A DNA stretch of 64,000 nucleotides from Cryobacterium breve (GTDB lineage: Bacteria > Actinomycetota > Actinomycetes > Actinomycetales > Microbacteriaceae), in assembly GCF_004402375.1 (NCBI RefSeq), contig NZ_SOGJ01000023.1:547440-611439 (forward strand). Direction: 5' to 3'. The notes under the pieces are model-generated. The model saw only the letters and a list, made by a program, of their open reading frames with translations, did no database searches and had not been told where the DNA came from. Below are positions 18,401 through 27,487 of this stretch, in pieces. Each line of letters begins with the position of its first letter. Within the stretch, counting starts at the first letter, position 1. The translations under genes were made by a program, and so were the position numbers.

Positions 18401-21232
18401 CCAGTCGCCGGAGCATCCGGCCTCCTCCTGGAAGGAACCGGCCGCGACGACGATGTCGCCCTCGGCGGTGCCCTGGAAGAAGTTGCTGCGCGGGTCGAAG
18501 TAGAACGTGACGGCACCCCCTGTGGTGGTGTAGCTCACGTTCTCTCCGCCGGGAACGCCGCCGGAACCGTAGTTGAGGTCCCAGGAACCGTTGACGGCGA
18601 CTTTGTAGTCGTAGTCGCCGGCCGGGAGGTCGAAGGTGCCGGCGTAGATGCCGTCGGCCCGGAGCGTCAGTTTCGCGGCCTCGCAGCCGGGCTGCCAGTC
18701 CCCGGCACAGCCCATCTCGGAGTTGTGACTGCCGGCGACCGTGACCAGGTCGATCCCGGCGTCGGGGGTGTCGGTGTCGGCCAGCGAAACGGTGTTGCCC
18801 ACGGAGACGAAGCTGGAGGCCGCGGCCCGCTGGCCGGCGGCATCCGTGGAGACTGCGCGGTACTCGACGAGGGTGCCGGCGGCCAGGCCGGCGGTGTCGT
18901 GGAAAACTCGCGGGGTGGTGTCTTCGGCGGTGCCGAGGCCGGTCCAGGTACTGTCGCCCACCACCCGCCAGGCGAAGCCGGTCTCCTGCCAGGTTCCGGT
19001 GTCGACGGTGGCCCCGACCGGTGAGACGCCGGTGACCCCGCTGCCCGCTGCGGGGGCGGCGACCGTGATCGCCGCGGCCGCGGCCGGAACGCTGACGGTG
19101 CGGTCGGCCACGAGTACGACCGAGCCGCGCGACGGCACGGTCACGGCCAGCTCGCCGCTGTCGCCGGATACCGCGGCGGCGGTGTCGCCGAAGAGCACCG
19201 ACCAAGACGCATCCGTGGTGAGGGTGGGGATCGTCACGGTTTTCGCCTCGGCCGAGTTGTTCACGGCGACGAGGTGCTCGATCTTCTCGGTGCGGTCGAC
19301 CCGGCTGAAGGCGTAGACGCCGGCCCCGGTGTCGGCGTAACGCTCGATCTGCGCGCCCGTGGCGAGGGCCGCGTGATCTCGCCGCAGGGCGGACAGCTCA
19401 GCGATGCGGGTGTAGAGCGGCGCATCCGTGGCAAAACGGTCGACCGAACCGGCGGTCTCACCGGTGATCAGCGGCTGGTTCGCGTATTCGGACACCTGGC
19501 TGGCGAACAGGGACTGGCGGGCGTCCTGGTCGCCGCCCGAGCCCATGAAGCCCTGCTCGTCGCCGTAGTAGACCACGGGCTGGCCGCGGGTCAGGAACAT
19601 GAGTTCGTGGGCGAGCACGTCGCGGGCCAGCGGGTCGTCGGTGCCCTTGAGGAAATAGCCGATGCGCCCCATGTCGTGGTTGCCGAGGAAGGTCGGCAGC
19701 GCGGAGGCGTTGGAGTCGGGCGTCGTGTAGAGGTCGTCGGAGGCGAACAACTGGCTGAGCCCCTTCGCGGAGTTGCCCGCGGCGAAGCTAGACGCCTGCG
19801 ACTGGAATCCGAAGTCGAGCACCGAGTTGAGGTCGGTCTTGCGGACATAAGGGGACGTCTTCGCGGCATCCGCGTCGTAGACCTCGCCGAACATGAAGAA
19901 GTCGGGCTTGCCGGCGGCGTGCGCGTAGTCGAGCACCTGCGTGGACCAGGACTCCCAGAATTCCAAGTTGACGTGTTTGACCGTGTCGATGCGGAAGCCG
20001 TCGATCCCAAGGTCGACCCAATCCGTGTACACGTCGACGAAGCCGTTCACGACGGCCGGGTTCTCCGTCATCAGGTCGTCGAGGCCGGAGAAGTCGCCGT
20101 CGAGGTTGCTCTCGCCCTCGAAGGTCGAGTCGCCCCGGTTGTGGTACAGCGTCGGGTCATTCAGCCAGGCCGGCACTTTGGCTGCCACGTCGGCGGCAGA
20201 GAGGTACGGCGTGTAGGGGAAGGATGTCGCGTCGAGGGCCGGGAATTCGTCGGTCCCCGCGTAGTCGGCGGGGTCGAAGGGCTCACCGGACGCGGTCGTG
20301 TAGGGCGCCGTGGCCTTGTCGATGTAGGAGTATCGCTTCTCCTCGTTGTCGATGACGTCGGCGGTGTGGTTGGTGATGATGTCGAAGTACACCTTGATGC
20401 CACGGGCGTGCGCGTCGTCGATGAGCGCCTCGAGCTCGGCGTTGGTGCCGAGGTGCGGGTCGATCTGCGTGAAGTCGGTGATCCAGTAGCCGTGGTAGCC
20501 CGCAGACGCGCTCTCGCCCTCGCCCTGCACTGCCCGGTTCTTGAACGAAGGAGTCAGCCAGAGGGCGCTCGTGCCCAGCCCCTCGATGTAGTCGAGCTGC
20601 GAGCGGAGCCCGGCGAGGTCGCCGCCGTTGTAGAAGCCCTTGTTCGCGGGATCGTAGCCGGACACCTGCGGGTCGACTCCGAGGCCGGCTGTGTTGTTGG
20701 CCGGGTCGGCGTCTTTGAACCGGTCGGTCATCACGAAGTAGAACTGCTCGTCGCTGCCGGGCTGGCGGATGGGCGCGGCCGCCACGGCCTCATCCTCCGC
20801 GGAGTAGGCACCGGCCAGGGAGAGTACCTCGAGGCCGACGCGCTTCCGGCTGAGGTCGAAGGTGAAGCTCAATCGGCTCTCGCCGGCGACGGTCAGCGGG
20901 ATGTTGTCGGCGCCGCCGTCGAGGCCGTAGGTCTCGTCCCACGTGTCGTTGAGGGCGACCTTGTAGTCGTAGCTGCCGGCCGGCACCGTGAACTCGGCGG
21001 ACCAGACCCCGTCGACGCCGGTGGGCGCCAGCTCGGTGGACTCGCACGTCGGTTGCCAGTCCTCCGTGCAGCCCAGCTCACCCTGCAGACTGCCGACCAG
21101 CGCGACCGTCGGGGTGGCGGCGGCCGCGGCGACCTCGGAGAAGGCGAGACCGGAGAGAACGATCGCACCGGCTCCGATCATGGCCACCATGCGGCGGATT
21201 GCCGGGCGGCGTGTAGCGGTGCGTTTCGTCAA
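15461..21232 (-). CDS. Secreted bifunctional amylopullulanase (GH13 alpha-amylase plus GH13 pullulanase)
   Basis: A 1923-residue exported enzyme. Order: signal peptide ([13 protein letters not shown]); X25-type carbohydrate module ([11 protein letters not shown]); GH13 alpha-amylase with [22 protein letters not shown] near 414, FMFGEVYDA and [11 protein letters not shown] near 520; two further X25 modules ([24 protein letters not shown]); CBM48; pullulanase with [17 protein letters not shown] near 1392, [12 protein letters not shown] near 1502, [10 protein letters not shown] and [10 protein letters not shown]. Both sets of GH13 catalytic Asp, Glu and Asp are present, so alpha-1,4 and alpha-1,6 bonds of starch or glycogen should both be cut. 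The start is TTG 21232 after GGGGGAG. No LPXTG anchor is seen. Two LacI-type operators lie upstream. Confidence 0.93.
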   Translation of the reverse strand: MTKRTATRRPAIRRMVAMIGAGAIVLSGLAFSEVAAAAATPTVALVGSLQGELGCTEDWQPTCESTELAPTGVDGVWSAEFTVPAGSYDYKVALNDTWDETYGLDGGADNIPLTVAGESRLSFTFDLSRKRVGLEVLSLAGAYSAEDEAVAAAPIRQPGSDEQFYFVMTDRFKDADPANNTAGLGVDPQVSGYDPANKGFYNGGDLAGLRSQLDYIEGLGTSALWLTPSFKNRAVQGEGESASAGYHGYWITDFTQIDPHLGTNAELEALIDDAHARGIKVYFDIITNHTADVIDNEEKRYSYIDKATAPYTTASGEPFDPADYAGTDEFPALDATSFPYTPYLSAADVAAKVPAWLNDPTLYHNRGDSTFEGESNLDGDFSGLDDLMTENPAVVNGFVDVYTDWVDLGIDGFRIDTVKHVNLEFWESWSTQVLDYAHAAGKPDFFMFGEVYDADAAKTSPYVRKTDLNSVLDFGFQSQASSFAAGNSAKGLSQLFASDDLYTTPDSNASALPTFLGNHDMGRIGYFLKGTDDPLARDVLAHELMFLTRGQPVVYYGDEQGFMGSGGDQDARQSLFASQVSEYANQPLITGETAGSVDRFATDAPLYTRIAELSALRRDHAALATGAQIERYADTGAGVYAFSRVDRTEKIEHLVAVNNSAEAKTVTIPTLTTDASWSVLFGDTAAAVSGDSGELAVTVPSRGSVVLVADRTVSVPAAAAAITVAAPAAGSGVTGVSPVGATVDTGTWQETGFAWRVVGDSTWTGLGTAEDTTPRVFHDTAGLAAGTLVEYRAVSTDAAGQRAAASSFVSVGNTVSLADTDTPDAGIDLVTVAGSHNSEMGCAGDWQPGCEAAKLTLRADGIYAGTFDLPAGDYDYKVAVNGSWDLNYGSGGVPGGENVSYTTTGGAVTFYFDPRSNFFQGTAEGDIVVAAGSFQEEAGCSGDWQPDCLATWLQDVDGDGTLTLSSNTLPTGSYEAKVAHNLGWDENYGADGVPNGANLSFTATEGKESLFSYNLASHVLTIQVTDPPLAGTGQARAHWVSEETIAWPRDLLPVNADPAALGFALHSSAAAGLAVADGAVTGGDPVELDYDPAGLSDAEKARFPALAESVALRPVGVDRSEVERLLTTQLAVAQSGTDDTTVTLTAFTGVQLPGVLDDLYADAAADRTLGVTWSKKRPTLAVWAPTAQNVDALVWTAGDTADPERIALTRQNDGTWTTTGTKNWTGASFVFEVTVFAPTTGKIEVNQVTDPYSVALTPNSTRSVLINLADKDYRPKAWEKAKSPVIRKAVDRSIYELHVRDFSISDDTVPEELRGTYGAFGVDSAGTRHLAELAAAGLNTVHLLPTFDIATIEEDRALQAVPACDLASFGPASPEQQACIQAIRDQDGFNWGYDPFHFSVPEGSYAVDADGGSRVAEFRSMVGALHEDGLQVVLDEVFNHTAQSGQGEKSVLDQVVPGYYHRLNPQGAVETSTCCQNIATEHELAEKLMVDSVVLWAREYRVDGFRFDLMGHHSKDNLLAVRDALDTLTLKKDGVNGQAIYLYGEGWNFGEVANNALFEQATQGQLGGTGIGTFNDRLRDAVHGGSPVDGSTVQQQGFGTGLGTDPNGVAINGTPEEALGRLGVASDLVRLGLAANLRGFSFVTSDGTVKRGDEIDYNGSPAGYADQPDEVINYVDAHDNETLYDLLALKLPADTGMNDRVRMNTLSLATATLSQSPSLWHAGTDLLRSKSLDRDSYNSGDWFNRIDWTGQTSNFGVGLPSAAANEDKWGIMRPLLEDPALKPTPEDITFASAQAQDLLRLKQSTELFRLGDAKLITQKLTFPASGPDATPGVIAMSVDDTVGTDVDKKLDGLLVLFNAGPEPQTIRLDELAGRGYALSGIQADGADALVKTTTWDAATGTVTVPARTVAVLVDAQERGAKKR

Positions 21233-21307
21233 CAGTGACTCCCCCTGTCTCGCGCCCGGTGGCGCTGAGAACAACAGGTGTGACGCTACTCCGCCGCATA
21301 CCGCATA

Positions 21308-21334
21308 TGCAAGCGTTTGCTGCAAGCGTTTGCT
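21308..21334. promoter_or_regulatory. Two tandem LacI-family operators (TGCAAGCGTTTGCT)
   Basis: TGCAAGCGTTTGCT occurs at 21308-21321 and again at 21321-21334, sharing one base. The core GCAAGCGTTTGC is a near-perfect palindrome with the central CG typical of LacI/GalR-family sites such as those of maltose regulators. They lie 76-102 bp upstream of the amylopullulanase start and could repress it when starch sugars are absent. No LacI-type gene is in the window. Confidence 0.75.
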
Positions 21335-21436
21335 CGATCGCGCGGTGATTGAGCGTTACGACCCCCAATACACTGAACGAGTCCGGTGGAAACGAGTCCA
21401 GTGGATGAGAACGACGAACAGAGAACGGGCCCTCAC

Positions 21437-22858
21437 GTGACACCGTCCAGCCGGGTCTACCGCGGCCACATCTTCCACATTGCCGGCTCCCCCACCGTGG
21501 CCGCCGCGCACCGTCACCTCGTCTCACTGCCCGACGGCGCTCTCGTGACCACCGACACCGGCCGGATCGCGTGGGTCGGGACGTTCGTCGACCTCCCTGC
21601 CGCCTACGCGGCCCTGCCGGTCACCGACAACCGGGGAGGCTTCATCCTGCCCGGCTTCGTCGACACGCACCTGCATTTCCCGCAGACCTATTCCACGGAC
21701 GCCTACGGCGGCGGCCAGCTGCTCGAGTGGTTGGACAACTGCGTCTTCCCGGCCGAGGCGCGCCTGTCCAACCCCGAGTTCGGCGAGCAGATCGCCCGGG
21801 ACTTCACCCGCCGCCGCGTGGCCGCCGGCACGACCAGCGCCTTGGTCTTCGGCTCCGCGTTCCCGCACGCGCAGGACGCCCTCTTCGAGGAATCGCAGCG
21901 GGCCGGGCTGCGCCTGGTCAGCGGGCGCGGCATCCAGACCGTCGGTTCCGAGCCCTCGCAGGCGCTGCTCACCAGCGAGGCCGCGGCTCTCGAGCTGGTG
22001 ACGGATGAGATCGCCCGCTGGCACGCGGTGGACACCGGCGACCCGGCCACCGCGCTGCTCCAGGTGGCGGTGGTCCCGCGGTTCAGCCTGTCGGTCACCC
22101 CCACGACCCTGGCCGGACTCGGCGAGCTGTACGACTCGGTGCGCGGCCAGGGGGTCTACTTCCACAGCCACCTGAACGAGAACAACCGGCCCGGCACGGG
22201 CGAGATCGACGCAGTCAAGTCGGTCTACCAGGTCGATACCTACCTCGACACCTACGACGGCCGGTTCCTGCCGGGGTCGGCGCGGGGCGGGTCGACCCTG
22301 CTGGGGCGGCGCAGCATCCTGGCCCACGCCGTGCACTGCGAAGACAGCGAGCTGGCCCGCCTGGCCGAAACGGGCACGAGTGTGGCGCACTGCCCCACGT
22401 CGCAGCAGTTCCTTGGGTCGGGCACCATGCCGTGGTTGCGCACGACATCGTTCGGAGTGACTGTGGCGATCGGGTCCGATGTGGGCGCGGGCGACGAGTG
22501 GCTCGTCTCCCGGGTGCTCAACGACTGTTTCAAGGTGCACCTCTCCGAGCCCGGAGCAGCCGGCCTGTCGCTGGACCCGGCCGCCCTGCTGTTCACCGGA
22601 ACCCTGGCCGGGGCGCGCGCCCTCGACATGGAGGACCGGTACGGCAACTTCGACGTGGGCAAGGATGCCGACTTCCTGCTGATCGATCCGGACCGCTGGG
22701 AACCTCTTGCCACTGTGCTCGAGCGCGGCATCCGCGCCGACAACGAGGAGATGGCCACCGACCAGACCCTCTTCGCGCTGCTTCTCGCCCTTCGTCAGCC
22801 GGCGATCGCCGGGGTCTTCGTGCGCGGCCGCCGGGTGCTCGCCCCCACCGGTGGTTGA
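21437..22858 (+). CDS. guaD: Guanine deaminase
   Basis: About 473 residues of the amidohydrolase superfamily. Zinc ligands are visible in GFVDTHLHFPQ, FHSHLNEN and ILAHAVHCED, with the Asp in GSDVGAGDEW. TYSTDAYGGGQLLEWLDNCVFPAE and HCPTSQQFLGSGTMP are close to known guanine deaminases rather than to cytosine or atrazine hydrolases. It converts guanine to xanthine plus ammonia, giving the substrate for a xanthine dehydrogenase such as the one at 11713-15428. I start at GTG 21437 where similarity begins; in-frame GTGs at 21386 and 21401 would add 17 or 12 residues, and none has a strong ribosome-binding site. The stop codon lies inside the first unit of a tandem repeat. Confidence 0.9.
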   Translation: MTPSSRVYRGHIFHIAGSPTVAAAHRHLVSLPDGALVTTDTGRIAWVGTFVDLPAAYAALPVTDNRGGFILPGFVDTHLHFPQTYSTDAYGGGQLLEWLDNCVFPAEARLSNPEFGEQIARDFTRRRVAAGTTSALVFGSAFPHAQDALFEESQRAGLRLVSGRGIQTVGSEPSQALLTSEAAALELVTDEIARWHAVDTGDPATALLQVAVVPRFSLSVTPTTLAGLGELYDSVRGQGVYFHSHLNENNRPGTGEIDAVKSVYQVDTYLDTYDGRFLPGSARGGSTLLGRRSILAHAVHCEDSELARLAETGTSVAHCPTSQQFLGSGTMPWLRTTSFGVTVAIGSDVGAGDEWLVSRVLNDCFKVHLSEPGAAGLSLDPAALLFTGTLAGARALDMEDRYGNFDVGKDADFLLIDPDRWEPLATVLERGIRADNEEMATDQTLFALLLALRQPAIAGVFVRGRRVLAPTGG

Positions 22859-23383
22859 GCCATCCGGGGGTTGAGCCATCCGGGGGTTGAGCCATCCGGG
22901 GGTTGAGCCATCCGGGGGTTGAGCCATCGACTGAACCCGAGCCGCGGCATCCGTGACCGTCGCTAACTGCGGAGTTTTTCGCGACACGCCGTCTCTTGTG
23001 TCAGTCATCCCGGCGTGTCCCGAATTTCTCCTCAGTAACGTGCCCCGGATGCTCCGAGCCGACCGCGCGATCTTCCGGGGGTTGAGCCGTTCGGTGGTTG
23101 AGCCATCCGGTGGTTGAGCCGTCCGGCGGTTGAGCCATCGACTGAACCCGAGCCGCGGCATCCGTGACCGTCGCTAACTGCGGAGTTTTTCGCGACACGC
23201 CGTCATTTGTGCCAGTGATCCCGGCATGTCCCGAATTTCTCCTCAGTAACGTGCCCCGGATGCTCCGAGCCGACCGCGCGATCTCCCGGTGGTTGCTCCG
23301 TCCGGTGGTTGCGCCGTTCGGTGGTTGAGCCGTTCGGTGGTTGAGCCGTTCGGTGGTTGAGCCGTTCGGTGGTTGAGCCGTTC
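22853..23383 (+). repeat. Composite repeat array: GGTTGAGCC tandem units and a 157-bp direct duplication
   Basis: Four perfect 16-bp units GGTTGAGCCATCCGGG fill 22853-22916. Then comes a 157-bp segment (22917-23073) that recurs at 23128-23284 with only a few changes, offset by 211 bp. Related 16-bp units (GGTGGTTGAGCCGTTC and variants) separate the copies and end the array at 23288-23383. The first unit contains the stop codon of guanine deaminase. The GGTTGAGCC core resembles a dispersed repeat I know from other Actinobacteria. No gene is seen in the array. Confidence 0.9.
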
Positions 23384-23384
23384 A

Positions 23385-23765
23385 GTGGCCGTCCTCCGGG
23401 CCCAGCGCTGCGCCATCGCCGCCCGCTACGCCGGCTGCGCCATCCCCGGCTGCACCGTGCCAGCGGCCTGATGCGACGTGCACCACGTCATCCCCTGGCA
23501 CCGCGGCGGAAAGACCGACACCGGCAACGGAGTCCTGCTCTGCCTGCACCACCACCACCACAGCATCGACACCTCAGGGTGGGAGATCCGCATGATCCGG
23601 GGCAAACCCCGAATCAAGGCACCTTCCTGCTACGACCCCACTCAAACCTGGCAGCCCGCGGGCGAACACCGGGCCGGAGCTCCCGCAGGGCCTGCATCTC
23701 GACCTGGATCACGACCTGCTCGACCTGCTCGACCGGCTCGACCGGCTCGACCACCGTCAGCATGA
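23385..23765 (+). pseudogene. Second DUF222/HNH relic, interrupted by a stop codon
   Basis: In one frame the sequence reads RCAIAARYAGCAIPGCTVPA, then TGA at 23469-23471, then CDVHHVIPWHRGGKTDTGNG and LLCLHHHHHSIDTSGWEIR. This is the HNH module of the 13E12/DUF222 family (CxxxxC, HHVIPW, HHHH). The stop falls between the first Cys pair and the HNH core, and the N-terminal DUF222 domain is missing, so it is a pseudogene. It directly abuts the repeat array, which may have arisen from or invaded such a locus. It is not a copy of the relic at 5060-5518; the HNH cores differ. Confidence 0.8.
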
Positions 23766-23805
23766 GTCCCCGAAGTCGGTCACCGGTGACCCGCACCGCC
23801 CTACT

Positions 23806-24438
23806 ATGGCAGGCATGCCCACCTTTCTCGCGCCGATCGCCGGCCTCGTGCTCGCGGCCGGCGCCGGATCCCGCTACGGGATGCCCAAGGCGCTCGCCCA
23901 GGGCGACGACGGCACCCTCTGGCTGGTGCGCACGATCGGCACCCTCACGGATGCCGGCTGTTCACCCGTGATCGTCGTGCTCGGCGCCCAGGCCGCGGAA
24001 GCCCGAGCTCTGCTCGACGATTTCGGCCTCATCCCATCGGTCGTCGTGGCGCAGGCCGACGACTGGGCCGAGGGACTCTCCGCATCGCTGCGGGCGGGCC
24101 TCCGGCAGGCCACCGCCCTCCCTTCGGCTCCGATCGCCGTGGCTATAGTGCCCGTCGACGTCCCGGGACTGCGGAGGAGCACGGTCGCACGTCTGATCGG
24201 CACATTGCCAGATGGGACGGGCACCGGCACGTGGGAGGTCGGCCCGCACACACTTCGGCAGGCAGAGTTCGACGCACGCCCTGGCCATCCCGTGGTGATC
24301 GGGCGAGCGCACTGGGCCGAGCTCATCGGCTCCGCCACCGGCGACACCGGCGCACGACCATACCTGCGTAGTCACGAACCTCGGCTAGTCGATTGCACCG
24401 ACCTCGAGACCGGGCTCGACGTCGATACGCGGGACTGA
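23806..24438 (+). CDS. mocA: MobA-like nucleotidyltransferase, probable molybdenum cofactor cytidylyltransferase
   Basis: A 210-residue nucleotidyltransferase with the N-terminal signature GLVLAAGAGSRYGMPKALAQ, the metal Asp region in IVPVDVPGL and HPVVIGRAHWAEL near the end. The last is typical of MocA/CoxC-associated enzymes that attach CMP to molybdopterin. Enzymes of the xanthine dehydrogenase family use this cytosine form, and such a gene cluster lies 8 kb upstream, whereas a separate MobA (40048) would make the guanine form for nitrate reductase. A simple MobA-like NTP transferase of unknown target is the alternative. ATG 23815 is a second in-frame start. Confidence 0.75.
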   Translation: MAGMPTFLAPIAGLVLAAGAGSRYGMPKALAQGDDGTLWLVRTIGTLTDAGCSPVIVVLGAQAAEARALLDDFGLIPSVVVAQADDWAEGLSASLRAGLRQATALPSAPIAVAIVPVDVPGLRRSTVARLIGTLPDGTGTGTWEVGPHTLRQAEFDARPGHPVVIGRAHWAELIGSATGDTGARPYLRSHEPRLVDCTDLETGLDVDTRD

Positions 24439-24501
24439 GCGGCGCTGAAACCCGAGGAGAAAGCCCAGTCCTGCGCTGAAGCGACCGGTGATCGTGGAAT
24501 C

Positions 24502-25254
24502 ATGGACCCACGTGCCCGGCAACCGGGTCGGCAGCCCGCAGTCGCGCTCTCCGTTAGGACCCCCGTGCTCGAGATCCTCCGCCGCCACCCCGCAAACCTG
24601 CACCTGGGTCTGATGCTGGCGCTCACCTTTTCCACGGGCGTGGCGGATGCCGTGGGTTACCTCGGCCTCGACAAGGTCTTCACCGGCAACATGACCGGCA
24701 ACGTCGTCATCCTCGGCATGGCCATCGCCGGCGCCCCCGGACTCCCCGTGGCCGGCCCCCTTCTCGCCCTGTTCACCTTCATGCTCGGTGCCGCCGTGGG
24801 CGGACGCGTGCTGCGCCCGGTCGCCATCGGCTGGACCACCCACACCACCGTCCTGTTCGGCGCCCAGGGCCTGATCATGCTGGCGCTGGCGCTCGCGCTC
24901 TTCACGGGCGGCGGCGTGCCGCCCGAGCCGTTCGACCTCGCGATCACCGGTTCGCTGGCAGCCGTGATGGGGCTGCAGGCATCCGTGGCCCGTCATATCG
25001 GTGTGAAAGATGTCACGACGGTCGTCGTGACCTCGACCATCACGGGCTTCGCGGCGGACTCCCGGCTCGGCGGAGGCACGGGCCAGCCCTGGTTACGCAG
25101 GCTGGCCGCGATCGTGCTCATCCTGGTGGGTGCCGGTGTGGGAGCCTTGCTGCTGACGCTGAACATCGCTTGGGGTGTGGCCCTGTCGGCCGTGATCACC
25201 CTCATGGTCACCGCCATCGGCCACGCGGCCGGGCGACCGCACCACGCGCCCTGA
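24502..25254 (+). CDS. DUF1275 (YoaK-like) membrane protein
   Basis: A 250-residue membrane protein with about six hydrophobic segments. [35 protein letters not shown] is split here as [12 protein letters not shown] and [10 protein letters not shown], the conserved DUF1275 region in which GNMTGN follows the first helices. The function of the family is unknown. An in-frame GTG at 24565 has TTAGGA before it and would give a 229-residue protein closer to the usual length, so the annotated ATG may be too early. It sits alone between the cytidylyltransferase-like gene and clpS with no overlap. Confidence 0.85.
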   Translation: MDPRARQPGRQPAVALSVRTPVLEILRRHPANLHLGLMLALTFSTGVADAVGYLGLDKVFTGNMTGNVVILGMAIAGAPGLPVAGPLLALFTFMLGAAVGGRVLRPVAIGWTTHTTVLFGAQGLIMLALALALFTGGGVPPEPFDLAITGSLAAVMGLQASVARHIGVKDVTTVVVTSTITGFAADSRLGGGTGQPWLRRLAAIVLILVGAGVGALLLTLNIAWGVALSAVITLMVTAIGHAAGRPHHAP

Positions 25255-25304
25255 TCCGGCACACCCCGGTTGGATTTGTCCCGGCTCCGTGTGAGGCTTA
25301 TCCC

Positions 25305-25589
25305 GTGCCGAAGACTGACGAACGACTCGATCTGCGGAACGCCGTGTCCCTCGATCGTCCCTGGATCACCATCGTCTGGGACGACCCGGTCAACCTGATG
25401 TCCTACGTCTCCTACGTGTTCCGCAGCTACTTCGGTGTCTCCGCCGAGCAGGCCGAACGCCTCATGCTGCAGGTGCACAACAACGGCAAGGCCGTCGTCG
25501 CCACCGGCAACCGGGAGTCCATGGAACGCCACGTCGAAGCCATGCACGGCTACGGGCTGTGGGCCACCCTTGCCAAGGCCGACGCGTGA
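25305..25589 (+). CDS. clpS: ATP-dependent Clp protease adaptor ClpS
   Basis: A 94-residue adaptor that delivers N-degron substrates to ClpA/Clp[22 protein letters not shown] contains the conserved DDP-N-M that starts the substrate pocket, and [20 protein letters not shown] carries the VH(x)(x)GKAV stretch contacting the unfoldase. The GTG start follows GTGAGG. The stop TGA overlaps the start of the DUF2017 gene, a pairing often seen in Actinobacteria. Confidence 0.95.
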   Translation: MPKTDERLDLRNAVSLDRPWITIVWDDPVNLMSYVSYVFRSYFGVSAEQAERLMLQVHNNGKAVVATGNRESMERHVEAMHGYGLWATLAKADA

Positions 25590-26161
25590 TGCAGTTCGAG
25601 TATTCGACCGCGGGCGGCGAGAGCGCCGGCAGCGTGACCGCCCAGTTCGAACCGGTGGAGATCGGCCTGATGCGCCTGGCCGCAAGTCAGCTGATCGACC
25701 TGCTCGAAGCCGCGGGAACCAACGCGCTCGGCACAGCCGACAACCAGACCCTGCGCCGGCTGCTTCCGGATGCCTACACCGACGACCCGGAAGCTGCCGC
25801 GGAGTTCCGCCGGTTCACGTCCGACGACCTGCTCGGGCGCAAGGTGCGGAACGCTCGGTGCGTGCTCGCCACCCTCGGCGAGGAACCGCTCGACGAGATC
25901 GCCGAAGAGCCCGGAGACGCCGAACTGAGCGCCGCCGCGTCCGCTGCCGCCGCGCAGCCCGTGACCATCGCGCTCGACCCAACCGACGTTCAGTCCTGGC
26001 TGCGCACGCTCACCGACCTGCGCCTCACGCTCGCCGAGCGCCTCGAGATCGGGCCCGACGGGGTGCCCCAACTGAGCGACGACGAGGCGCCGTTCCTGCA
26101 CGACGTCTACGACTGGTTCGGCATGGTGCAGGAGTCCCTGGTCTACGCGATCGACGTCTGA
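25589..26161 (+). CDS. DUF2017 family protein
   Basis: A 190-residue acidic protein of unknown function. IGLMRLAASQLIDLLEAAG near the N-terminus and the C-terminal DEAPFLHDVYDWFGMVQESLVYAI are the conserved ends of DUF2017. The start overlaps the clpS stop (TGATG); GTG three bases earlier is an alternative. The constant neighbourhood with clpS suggests a role around Clp proteolysis, but that is inference. Confidence 0.85.
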   Translation: MQFEYSTAGGESAGSVTAQFEPVEIGLMRLAASQLIDLLEAAGTNALGTADNQTLRRLLPDAYTDDPEAAAEFRRFTSDDLLGRKVRNARCVLATLGEEPLDEIAEEPGDAELSAAASAAAAQPVTIALDPTDVQSWLRTLTDLRLTLAERLEIGPDGVPQLSDDEAPFLHDVYDWFGMVQESLVYAIDV

Positions 26162-26170
26162 TCCGGCACC

Positions 26171-27487
26171 CTACAACTCGACCGGCTCCGCCAGAAGCGC
26201 CGCATAGGCTCGCTTCGGCCCGGCTCCGCCCTGCAGTGATGCGCCCAGCAGGTCCAGGCTCCGCCGGACTTCCCCGTCGAGGGCGAGCAGGCCGGCCATA
26301 GCCTCGCGCAGTTCGTCGACCGTAGCCGTGTTCGGCGCGAGCGACAGACCGAAGCCGGCCGACTCGACCGCGGCCGCCCCCGCGAACTGGTCTGTGGAGA
26401 ATGGCAGCAGCAGCAGCGGTACCCCGTGGGTCATCGCCTCGGTGACGCTGTTGTTGCCGCCGTGCGAGACCGCCAGCGCGGAACCCTGCAGCACGGTCAC
26501 CTGCGGCAAGAACCCGCGCACCAGCCAGGAGTCCGGGATCGGGCCCAGTTCGGCCGGATCGGTGGCCCCGGTGGCGATGGCGACCCGCACGTCGAGTCCG
26601 CGCAGAGCCTCGGCGACCCGGCCCAGAACGTCCCCGCGCACCGACAGGAAGCTGCCGAAGCTGACGTAGACGACGGGACGGTCGCTGTTCACGGCCAGCC
26701 ATCGGTCGACGTCGGCGTCGGCGGCCTCGTCGCGCACCGCCGAGCCGAGGAAGGCGTGCCGCGGCAGCAATTCCCCGCGAGCGGCGTCGTGCAGTTCCGC
26801 CGGGTAATTGAGCAGCAGGATGTCCCCGGACTCCATGAAGGCATCCGTGCTCGGCGGGGCGGCCGGGTCCAGAACCCGCAGGGCGGCGTTCCACTGGGCG
26901 GTGAAGGAATCGCGCACGTTCTGGCAGATACTCATCAGGGCGGCCAGGTCCTCCTCAGCGGGCGCGAACGCAATCGGCCACTCGGGCGGGTAGCCGTAGA
27001 CCTCGTCGCCCACCGGCAGCGCCGACGGGTGGCCGAGCACCACATCGGCGTGGCGGACGCCGGCACTGATCAGGGCGAGCCGCGCACTGAAGGCAAGGTG
27101 ATCGACGATCACGAAATCGGGTTGGACCTCGGCCACGACCTGCTGCACCGCGCGGGCTACCTCCACCGGGTTCCAGAGCAGATCGCTGCTGCGGGCCTCG
27201 GCCTGGAAGGTGAGGGTCTCGACCATTCCGAGCCGGGTGGCGTCGAAGAAGCCACGGAGGGCGTCGTCCTCACCCGAAGGCTGGTCCTCCGCCCGGATCG
27301 TGCCGGGGTTGGAACCCCGGCCCAGCTGCAGGTTGACCCGCTCGAATCCGAATGCGGCGACGATGTCTGCCGTGGCAGGGCCGCTGGCCACGACGACGCG
27401 CTCCCCCGCTTCCAGCCAGGCGGTGCCGAGGGTGGCCAGCGGGAACAGGTGCGACGCATAGTCCGGGCTGATGATCAACAGGGTCAT
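26171..27487 (-). CDS. GT1-family glycosyltransferase (MGT/UGT type)
   Basis: A 438-residue GT-B fold enzyme. The N-terminus TLLIISPDYASHLFPLATLG is the acceptor-side Rossmann domain. The C-terminal half holds VYVSFGSFLSVRGDVLG and the donor-binding block VSHGGNNSVTEAMTHGVPL, LLPFSTDQFAGAAAV, which corresponds to the UGT/MGT signature (HGG..T..E....G.P....P...DQ). Such enzymes glycosylate small molecules, lipids or macrolides. The start ATG overlaps the stop of the HEAT-GT4 gene (TGATG), so both are translated together and probably act on one product. The acceptor is unknown. Confidence 0.88.
   Translation of the reverse strand: MTLLIISPDYASHLFPLATLGTAWLEAGERVVVASGPATADIVAAFGFERVNLQLGRGSNPGTIRAEDQPSGEDDALRGFFDATRLGMVETLTFQAEARSSDLLWNPVEVARAVQQVVAEVQPDFVIVDHLAFSARLALISAGVRHADVVLGHPSALPVGDEVYGYPPEWPIAFAPAEEDLAALMSICQNVRDSFTAQWNAALRVLDPAAPPSTDAFMESGDILLLNYPAELHDAARGELLPRHAFLGSAVRDEAADADVDRWLAVNSDRPVVYVSFGSFLSVRGDVLGRVAEALRGLDVRVAIATGATDPAELGPIPDSWLVRGFLPQVTVLQGSALAVSHGGNNSVTEAMTHGVPLLLLPFSTDQFAGAAAVESAGFGLSLAPNTATVDELREAMAGLLALDGEVRRSLDLLGASLQGGAGPKRAYAALLAEPVEL

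Noticed and set aside
16199..19024. 941-codon plus-strand frame
   Set aside because: Antisense to the amylopullulanase, whose own frame shows full domain structure; a high-GC codon shadow.
22853..23383. CRISPR-like regular repeats
   Set aside because: Tandem units have no unique spacers, no cas genes are near, and the larger segment is a simple duplication.
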